A stretch of DNA of 6,132 bases from Actinomycetota bacterium. Lineage in GTDB: Bacteria > Actinomycetota > Acidimicrobiia > Acidimicrobiales > JAMCPL01. Below, one piece after another: positions 1 to 4,981 of this stretch. The stretch is taken from contig JAMCPC010000125.1 of assembly GCA_023379725.1 (NCBI GenBank), forward strand, positions 1 to 6,132, given 5' to 3'. Made by a program: the position numbers and the translations under genes. The notes beneath the pieces were generated by a model. It searched no databases and had not been told where the DNA came from. It was given only the letters and a program-made list of their open reading frames with translations. How positions within the stretch are numbered: position 1 is the stretch's first letter; each line of letters begins with the position of its first letter.

Positions 1-1
1 C

Positions 2-19
2 TTCAGACAATCCTCTGAA
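2..19. repeat. Short hairpin downstream of pepA
   Basis: TTCAGA-CAATCC-TCTGAA is a perfect 6-base inverted repeat with a 6-base loop, lying 15 bases past the pepA stop (TAA on the minus strand, 34-36). It could be part of a terminator. The stem has low GC and the sequence that would hold the T-run lies outside the window, so this is weak. Confidence 0.25.
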
Positions 20-33
20 CTGGCAGGACAATG

Positions 34-1590
34 TTACGCTACACTAAAGCCATTACAGATATACTCGCTGAGCAGCCTGACACCAAAGGCAGTAGCCCCT
101 TTTTGTACATAGCCTGAATATTCATCAGATCTGGCAGGGCCAGCAATATCCAGGTGTGCCCAGGGCATATCATTCACGAATCTCTCCAGCATTAGGGCAG
201 CGACAATAGCCCCAGCCTGGCCTGGCTTGCCGATGTTCTTCATGTCAGCAATTTCTGAGTCGATATGATCACGGTACTTATCTATGAGGGGAAGCCGCCA
301 GACAGGTTCGCCAGCAATCGATGCTGCATTGTTCAACCCCTCAAATAGATCGTCCCTATTAGTGAACACTCCAGCTACCCCTTTTCCCAATGCTATGACA
401 CAGGCACCGGTCAAAGTGGCCACGTCTATAATCGTATCAGGAGAGAGTTCGGTGGCCAGTGATAAAGCGTCACTCAAAATAAGTCTTCCCTCAGCGTCTG
501 TATTCAAAACTTCGACTGTACTTCCATTGCGCATAGTCAGGACATCACCGGGTGCTATAGCATCCTCACCTGGCATGTTCTCTGTCAATGGCGCAATTGC
601 GGTGACCTTGCTGCGAACGCCATACTCCGCACAGGCAAGCAGTGTTGCGCATACTATAGCGGCACCACTCATGTCAGTCTTCATGGTGGCCATTGAATCT
701 GCCTGTTTTAGCGAAAGCCCGCCCGAATCGAATGTCACTCCCTTGCCTACCAGCACTATATGCGGCGGAGCACCTTGCACGCCTGTAGCAGAATGATCAC
801 CCGGATCATAAATCATCTTAAGCAATCTGGGTGGATGAACAGATCCACTGGACACCCCGATAAGACCACCCAAATGCTCATCAGCTATACGCACCTCATC
901 CCATATCTCGGTCTCAAGTCGAGCGTGTGTATCAGAACCTACGTGTACCGCCATTGCGCCAACCTGCTCACAAAAAATCTCTGGCGTCATATCACGTGAG
1001 GGTGTATTGGATAGATCGCGTGCAAATGCCGTATATTTGGCGAGAATAATTCCCTTTTCTACACCGCTATCAGCACTCTGCCCGACGCCTTGAACGTCTT
1101 GTGTCACGCTATGGACGACAGTCTGGCCAGATGCTACCCCCTCTCCCCTATCCATCACTACCAACGCAACAGGATACCTGCTATCAGAGACAACTTCTGC
1201 CCGCTTATACAGATTAAAACGATAAGAACCAAGTAAAAGTCCTTCAGTCAATGCCTGCAATGCACGTACATTACCAGCTGCCTGATCAATCAACATACAC
1301 GCACCACCAGATCCAACTTGCTTGGTATCCCTTCTCAATACCTGCCGGGCAAACTCAGAACCGGTCAGACGAAGGGACTCCAACCAAGCAGCCTCCCCCA
1401 CCTCTACCATATCGCCGACTCCAAGTAAGACGACCAGAGGCTCATCCGTACCCTGAGACACAACCAGAGATGTTCCAGACGCTCCAGAGAACTCTCTCAA
1501 CTCAGATCGTGCAGCAGCCACCGTCTCTTCAAACGATGTAATTTCGTTGGACACCTGAGCTGGCATGCGTAACCCTTCACCGACAAGCAC
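34..1590 (-). CDS. pepA: Leucyl aminopeptidase, peptidase family M17 (start probably further upstream)
   Basis: Cytosolic two-metal aminopeptidase that removes N-terminal residues, often Leu, from peptides; M17 enzymes are normally hexamers. The C-terminal catalytic domain is unmistakable: VGKGVTFDSGG (281-291) and NTDAEGRL (363-370). By alignment with E. coli PepA, the metal and catalytic residues K283, D288, K295, D306, D365, E367 and R369 are all present with a constant offset of 13. The C-terminus (WAHLDIAGPA, 477-486) is also typical. From this GTG the protein has 518 residues, but the GTG is poorly supported. The next in-frame ATG (1564-1566, residue 9) has GAAGGG six bases upstream, yet both starts cut through the first beta strand of the N-terminal domain (DFIGVLVGEG), which begins upstream of 1590. 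The frame stays open to 1716, so translation probably begins near 1680-1704. The gene follows the acyl-CoA dehydrogenase almost without a gap, implying one transcript. Family assignment is near certain; the start is not. Confidence 0.95.
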   Translation of the reverse strand: MLVGEGLRMPAQVSNEITSFEETVAAARSELREFSGASGTSLVVSQGTDEPLVVLLGVGDMVEVGEAAWLESLRLTGSEFARQVLRRDTKQVGSGGACMLIDQAAGNVRALQALTEGLLLGSYRFNLYKRAEVVSDSRYPVALVVMDRGEGVASGQTVVHSVTQDVQGVGQSADSGVEKGIILAKYTAFARDLSNTPSRDMTPEIFCEQVGAMAVHVGSDTHARLETEIWDEVRIADEHLGGLIGVSSGSVHPPRLLKMIYDPGDHSATGVQGAPPHIVLVGKGVTFDSGGLSLKQADSMATMKTDMSGAAIVCATLLACAEYGVRSKVTAIAPLTENMPGEDAIAPGDVLTMRNGSTVEVLNTDAEGRLILSDALSLATELSPDTIIDVATLTGACVIALGKGVAGVFTNRDDLFEGLNNAASIAGEPVWRLPLIDKYRDHIDSEIADMKNIGKPGQAGAIVAALMLERFVNDMPWAHLDIAGPARSDEYSGYVQKGATAFGVRLLSEYICNGFSVA

Positions 1591-1716
1591 ACCTATAAAA
1601 TCAAGCGTCCCAACTTGATCACGTGCAACGGCTACTGCTGTCCCGGCAGCCGCCTGTGAATACCGGATATCGATTCTAAGTGATCGGCCAAAAGAATTGC
1701 TAATAGCTTCAGATTC
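1591..1716 (-). other. Open in-frame N-terminal extension of pepA without a standard start codon
   Basis: These 42 codons continue the pepA frame upstream to a TAG at 1717-1719. They translate to a plausible M17 N-terminus: RIDIRYSQAAAGTAVAV and then GTLDFIG, running straight into VLVGEG. E. coli PepA has about 16 residues ahead of the equivalent strand, which fits a start near 1680. I see no ATG, GTG or TTG in frame. The best non-standard candidate is ATT at 1702-1704: it has AGGA ten bases upstream (1715-1718) and lies four bases past the TGA of the upstream dehydrogenase gene (1709-1711), which would couple translation. It would add 38 residues. Alternatives are a sequence error that hides a normal start, or a shortened protein from GTG 1590 or ATG 1566. 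Confidence 0.6.
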
Positions 1717-2824
1717 CTATTCTGGTGGCCAAAAGCTCTCTATGGTAGCTCGGGTCACCCAAGAACAACTCAGATGTCTTTGCTCGTTTAAAATAAAGGT
1801 GAGCATCATGCTCCCAGGTAAAGCCTATTCCTCCATGAATCTGGATATTCTCAGCAGCTGCATGGAAATAGGCTTCCGAGCAGTATGACTTGGCAAGACT
1901 GGCTACTACGGGAACCTCGTCAGAGTCGTCAGCCAGAGCCCATCCTCCATAGTATGCGGCAGATCTTGCAGACTCGACTTCCATCAACATATCGGCACAC
2001 TTATGCTTGATAGCCTGGAATGAGCCAATTGGCCTACCGAATTGTATACGGTTCTTAGCATACTCCACCGCCATGTCCAGACACTTCTGTGCACCTCCTA
2101 CCTGCTCTGCAGCCAATGCAATTGCGGCACGGTCAAGGGTCTTTGATATTACATCTGCCGCAGCACCATCTTCACCTACCAGGCGAGCCGGGGTAGCGGA
2201 AAATTCCAGCTTCGATTGTTTACGTGTCATATCCATCGTAGTAAGACTGGTTCTGGTCAGTCCGTCAGCATCTCCATTCACAGCAAAGAGGCTCACTCCC
2301 TTGGGTGTCTTCGCTGCCACTATGATTGACGAGGCAGTATTGCCATCGACGACGAACATCTTTGAACCATTGAGCGTCCAACCATTCGAACCATTAGAGG
2401 CAACCAGCTCCACTCCATCAATATCCCACCTGCCTGAGTCCTCCACATAGGCAAAGGTGGCTATTGTCTCTCCCGATGCTATTCCGGGTAACAGATCTTT
2501 CTTGGCTTGCTCATCACCTGAAAGAAGCAGTGCATTGGTAGCAAGTGCGACAGTCGAATAAAATGGCGCACAGAGCAATGCAGCTCCCATCTCTTCAAGC
2601 ACTACGGTTAGCTCTACATAACCAAAGCCTGCTCCACCATATTCTTCAGGTATGATAAGCGCTGTCAGTCCGAGTTGGCCTGCCATCTGATCCCAGACTG
2701 ACTTGTCATAGCCATCATCTGTCTCCATGAGACGTCTCACCTCAGAAATGGGCGACTTTTCTTCCAAAAATCGGCGTACCTGCCGCCTCAGCTCTTCCTG
2801 CTCTTCAGTGAAGGTAAAATTCAT
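1709..2824 (-). CDS. Acyl-CoA dehydrogenase family protein (FadE27-like size, likely non-catalytic subunit)
   Basis: Flavoprotein-type acyl-CoA dehydrogenase of 371 residues, the normal length for the family. The helical N-terminal domain starts MNFTFTEEQEELR; IIPEEYGGAG is at 57-66. The middle beta domain spans about 122-215, with WTLNGSKMFV at 149-158. The C-terminal helical domain has RIQFGRPIGSFQ (259-270) and QIHGGIGFTWEHDAHLYFKRAK (328-349), both typical FAD-contacting segments. The usual catalytic Glu (MCAD E376, in YEGT) is replaced by L355 in LFLGD, and the alternative position (IVD E254) aligns with A233 by ungapped counting back from the FG motif. It may therefore be the non-catalytic partner of an alpha2beta2 enzyme, as reported for mycobacterial FadE26-FadE27-type pairs. 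The start is firm: AAGGAGAG lies six bases before the ATG. The gene ends five bases from the open pepA frame. Substrate cannot be read from sequence. Confidence 0.93.
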   Translation of the reverse strand: MNFTFTEEQEELRRQVRRFLEEKSPISEVRRLMETDDGYDKSVWDQMAGQLGLTALIIPEEYGGAGFGYVELTVVLEEMGAALLCAPFYSTVALATNALLLSGDEQAKKDLLPGIASGETIATFAYVEDSGRWDIDGVELVASNGSNGWTLNGSKMFVVDGNTASSIIVAAKTPKGVSLFAVNGDADGLTRTSLTTMDMTRKQSKLEFSATPARLVGEDGAAADVISKTLDRAAIALAAEQVGGAQKCLDMAVEYAKNRIQFGRPIGSFQAIKHKCADMLMEVESARSAAYYGGWALADDSDEVPVVASLAKSYCSEAYFHAAAENIQIHGGIGFTWEHDAHLYFKRAKTSELFLGDPSYHRELLATRIGI

Positions 2825-2830
2825 TAACCT

Positions 2831-2838
2831 CTCTCCTT
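2831..2838 (-). promoter_or_regulatory. Ribosome binding site of the 1709-2824 dehydrogenase
   Basis: On the minus strand this reads AAGGAGAG, a strong Shine-Dalgarno match, six bases (AGGTTA) before the ATG at 2822-2824. It fixes the start of the dehydrogenase. Confidence 0.85.
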
Positions 2839-2914
2839 AACTTAGCCTATGCGCCGGTTTCTGTACTCCAATGACTCACCCGGCAATGTTTAATTCAGAG
2901 TCTTACTATATCAG

Positions 2915-2943
2915 ATATTAAGTCTTCTTGACCAAACGGTCAA
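2915..2943 (-). promoter_or_regulatory. Candidate sigma-70-type promoter for the dehydrogenase-pepA transcript
   Basis: On the minus strand, TTGACC (2943-2938, five of six to TTGACA) is followed after 17 bases by TAATAT (2920-2915, four of six to TATAAT). This would give a leader of roughly 85 bases before the dehydrogenase ATG. The -35 hexamer coincides with one arm of a palindrome at 2928-2943 and with the last codons of the upstream mscS-like gene. This is a consensus match by eye only; the gap is AT-rich, so other -10-like hexamers exist (for example TATAGT at 2905-2910). Confidence 0.4.
2928..2943. promoter_or_regulatory. 16-base palindrome, possible TetR-type operator
   Basis: TTGACC-AAAC-GGTCAA is a perfect 6-base inverted repeat with a 4-base centre. 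It overlaps the stop codon of the mscS-like gene (2940-2942) and the predicted -35 of the dehydrogenase promoter. Its size and half-site (TGACC/GGTCA) resemble operators of TetR-family repressors, which often control fatty-acid oxidation genes, and its position over the -35 suits repression. It could instead be a weak hairpin at the end of the channel gene, but there is no following T-run in the minus-strand direction. Confidence 0.4.
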
Positions 2944-4112
2944 AATGGATCTCCTCTTCTCATTACCGTAGTGGGACCCTCCTCATATCTACCAGGATCA
3001 TCATCACCTGTACTGTAGGAAGAATTATAGCCGTCCAATCTCTCACCTTCCAATCTTATCTTCGGCAGTGCGCTCGGGTAGTTGTCCCGCAAAAATGCTA
3101 CTAGTTTCTCCCTTACTTCACACTGTAAATCCCAAGAGTCCTGCGAATTGCGTGCACTCATAAGAGCCCTCACCTGCAATGTAGAAGGACCAGCAGCAGT
3201 TACCTGAAGGTTCCAGACCGATCCACTCCACCGTGGAGATGCCTGCAATATCCTGTGAAGCTCCTCACGAATCTTGTCTACCGGAGCACTGTAATCCACT
3301 TCAATATGCACGTACCCGAGGAGGTCGGCACCTGATCTCGTCCAGTTCTCGAACGGATTCTGCACAAACCAGGAAATCGGCAGCACCAAGCGGCGAAGAT
3401 CCCATATCCTTACTACCACATAAGTGAGGCTGATCTCCTCTATGCGTCCCCAGTGCCCGTCTATCACCACGACATCGTCTACCCTGAAGGGCTGAGCAAT
3501 TCCTATCTGAGCACCGGCCAGAAGATTGGTCATGATAGGCTGTGCAGCCAAGCCAATCACTATCCCCACGATTCCCGCAGATGCCAGCAGCGAAGCACCG
3601 TATGCCCTTACCCTACCGAAACTCATGAGAATGGCTCCGGCCGCTATGATTAAGATAACTATTGCTATTATCCTGCGTAGAAGCCTTACCTGGGTATGGA
3701 TACGCTGAGCCTTGTCCAGTTGCTCCTGATCGTGCTGACTCTGGGCGGCGTGTGACGTAGCTGTGGTTGCCAGCGTGTACTTACCGAGTACAGCATCTTC
3801 CACCACTGACACCAGCCGTATTGCAAGCCAGGCTACAGCAAGGATGACGACTATCCCCACACCATGATCAAACCAACCTCTCAGGTTACCGGCAAGACGC
3901 ACCTCAGGCAGGCCGGCAGCCACAGTAACAAATGGAACAAGGATACGTAACGGCCCTTTGATATGACTCAGACCCCCATGCATAATAGGAGTAGCACGCC
4001 TGCGGGCAGCTACAATGGCTATGGACACCCCGACAGCCTGAAGTATATACCCACCCACCAGGCAAGCAGCCAGAATAAGAAGTGCCTCCGGAAGACTCAT
4101 CCCATCCATCAT
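2940..4112 (-). CDS. MscS-family mechanosensitive ion channel
   Basis: Small-conductance mechanosensitive channel of the cytoplasmic membrane that opens on membrane tension to release solutes after osmotic downshock. The open frame extends to an ATG at 4226. That extra N-terminus would lie antisense to the first 28 codons of the divergent DtxR-like gene and looks non-natural (rich in F, Y and R), so I start at ATG 4110-4112; ATGs at 4107-4109 and 4098-4100 are equally possible, and none has a clear Shine-Dalgarno. Numbering from 4226, hydrophobic segments are at about 45-74, 92-106, 122-143 and 184-202. The pore-lining helix follows, with ASLLASAGIVGIVIGLAAQ (211-229). The beta domain (AQPFRVDDVVVIDGHWGRIEEI, 244-265) and LPISWFVQNPFENWTR (282-297) are classic MscS signatures. 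A charged, probably disordered tail (about 395-428) ends the protein. Confidence 0.9.
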   Translation of the reverse strand: MMDGMSLPEALLILAACLVGGYILQAVGVSIAIVAARRRATPIMHGGLSHIKGPLRILVPFVTVAAGLPEVRLAGNLRGWFDHGVGIVVILAVAWLAIRLVSVVEDAVLGKYTLATTATSHAAQSQHDQEQLDKAQRIHTQVRLLRRIIAIVILIIAAGAILMSFGRVRAYGASLLASAGIVGIVIGLAAQPIMTNLLAGAQIGIAQPFRVDDVVVIDGHWGRIEEISLTYVVVRIWDLRRLVLPISWFVQNPFENWTRSGADLLGYVHIEVDYSAPVDKIREELHRILQASPRWSGSVWNLQVTAAGPSTLQVRALMSARNSQDSWDLQCEVREKLVAFLRDNYPSALPKIRLEGERLDGYNSSYSTGDDDPGRYEEGPTTVMRRGDPF

Positions 4113-4135
4113 AGCTGTATACGCTAAGATGGATG
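4103..4135. promoter_or_regulatory. 33-base imperfect inverted repeat between divergent genes, candidate operator
   Basis: The arms 4103-4115 and 4123-4135 pair at 12 of 13 positions around a centre at 4119. The outer arms CATCCATC and GATGGATG are perfect, followed by one A/A mismatch, then TAGC/GCTA. The central 7 bases (4116-4122) do not pair. The repeat lies just upstream of the DtxR-like ATG (4143) and over or next to the possible starts of the mscS-like gene (4112, 4109, 4100). This is the expected place for an operator controlling both genes, perhaps by autoregulation. It does not match the classical 19-base DtxR box. As RNA it would form a stable stem. Confidence 0.55.
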
Positions 4136-4142
4136 TAACACC

Positions 4143-4892
4143 ATGACTGAAGAGGTACATCCACCGGTTGAAGAATATCTTGAAGCAATATGGTCGCTGG
4201 AAGAAGAAGGGGCGCCCGTCATACAAGCACGTGTCGCCAAGCGTATTGGTAGGTCAGTACCTACGGTATCGGCTATGTTGGAGCGCCTGGAGTCTGATGG
4301 ATATCTACATCGAATGCCACGACATCTGTCTCTCACCACAAAAGGGCGTACACGTGCTATCAGCGTAATACGCAAGCACCGGCTGGCAGAACGGCTTCTG
4401 GTCGACATTATCGGGCTCCCCTGGCATAAAGCCCATGCCGAAGCGGGACGATGGGAACATGTCATCTCTGATGAAGTAGAACAATACCTGGTAACACTTC
4501 TTGGCAACCCAACTACATGTCCTCACGGAAATCCTATACCGAGTATGTCCGACATAGAACCGACCGATAAAATCGATACAATTGCAACAAGCACAAAACA
4601 GCAAGCTCGACGGAAAGTTGGAGATACCAGTCAATCACACTCCAGAGGTAATGCCCACGCTATTCCACTATCTGATGCAACCGTAGGTGGAAAGATCACC
4701 GTAGAGCGGGTAACCGAGGAGATGGAGATGGACGGGGAGGCTCTAAAACTCGCGGATGACAATGGGATCATACCCGGCGCGGTACTGACCGTTATAAACC
4801 ATAGACATGACGGCACGGTAGAACTGGATGGGAAAAGAGGCACCGTTATTCTGTCTCCCTGGATGTCTGAGCGTATATGGGTAGTTACTTAG
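4143..4892 (+). CDS. DtxR/IdeR/MntR-family metal-dependent transcriptional repressor
   Basis: Metal-activated DNA-binding repressor of 249 residues, longer than C. diphtheriae DtxR (226). The winged helix is at about 8-72, with recognition-helix region SVPTVSAMLERLESDGYL (38-55). The dimerisation and metal domain contains RKHRLAERLL (77-86), RWEHVISDEVE (103-113) and GNPIP-like HGNPIP (128-133). A Ser/Thr/Lys/Gln-rich linker (about 140-172) leads to an SH3/FeoA-like domain (about 175-245). Ancillary-site residues H79, E83 and H98 and primary-site residues E105 and H106 align with DtxR. M10 aligns with E11, and C102 is G102. E11 and E14 fall where MntR has its D8 and E11, so iron versus manganese specificity is open. 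ATG 4143 is the only reasonable start, since an in-frame TAA lies at 4125-4127; the Shine-Dalgarno is weak (GGATG, 4131-4135). It is divergent from the mscS-like gene and may act on the palindrome at 4103-4135. Confidence 0.94.
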   Translation: MTEEVHPPVEEYLEAIWSLEEEGAPVIQARVAKRIGRSVPTVSAMLERLESDGYLHRMPRHLSLTTKGRTRAISVIRKHRLAERLLVDIIGLPWHKAHAEAGRWEHVISDEVEQYLVTLLGNPTTCPHGNPIPSMSDIEPTDKIDTIATSTKQQARRKVGDTSQSHSRGNAHAIPLSDATVGGKITVERVTEEMEMDGEALKLADDNGIIPGAVLTVINHRHDGTVELDGKRGTVILSPWMSERIWVVT

Positions 4893-4898
4893 TGGGAT

Positions 4899-4926
4899 TT
4901 GCCGTACTGAATACATCAGATATAAA
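4899..4926 (+). promoter_or_regulatory. Candidate promoter of the right-hand acyl-CoA dehydrogenase
   Basis: TTGCCG (4899-4904, four of six to TTGACA) and TATAAA (4921-4926, five of six to TATAAT) are separated by 16 bases, in the 89-base gap after the DtxR-like stop. Transcription would begin near 4933, leaving a leader of about 50 bases. No terminator-like hairpin with a T-run is visible in the gap, so readthrough from the regulator gene is also possible. Confidence 0.4.
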
Positions 4927-4970
4927 GTGATAGCATTAAACGTCGAAATGTCATTATACAGGATTGAAAT

Positions 4971-4977
4971 GAGGTGA
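4971..4977 (+). promoter_or_regulatory. Ribosome binding site that fixes the start at 4982
   Basis: GAGGTGA lies four bases before ATG 4982. The codon directly before this ATG is an in-frame TAG (4979-4981), so no upstream start is possible. Confidence 0.85.
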
Positions 4978-4981
4978 GTAG

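Noticed and set aside
284..796. Plus-strand open frame of 170 codons
   Set aside because: Lies fully antisense to conserved catalytic parts of pepA; composition looks like a shadow frame and there is no recognisable domain.
2007..2450. Plus-strand open frame of 147 codons
   Set aside because: Antisense to conserved dehydrogenase sequence, with no motif or convincing ribosome binding site.
4103..4135. Classical DtxR/IdeR box (TTAGGTTAGCCTAACCTAA type) at this repeat
   Set aside because: The central bases and half-site sequence do not match that consensus, so only an unspecified operator is proposed.
4124..4507. Minus-strand open frame of 127 codons
   Set aside because: Antisense to the DtxR-like helix-turn-helix and metal domains; Ser/Arg-rich translation typical of a reverse-complement shadow.
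4893..4981. Possible rho-independent terminator after the regulator gene
   Set aside because: I found no GC-rich stem followed by a T-run in this gap.
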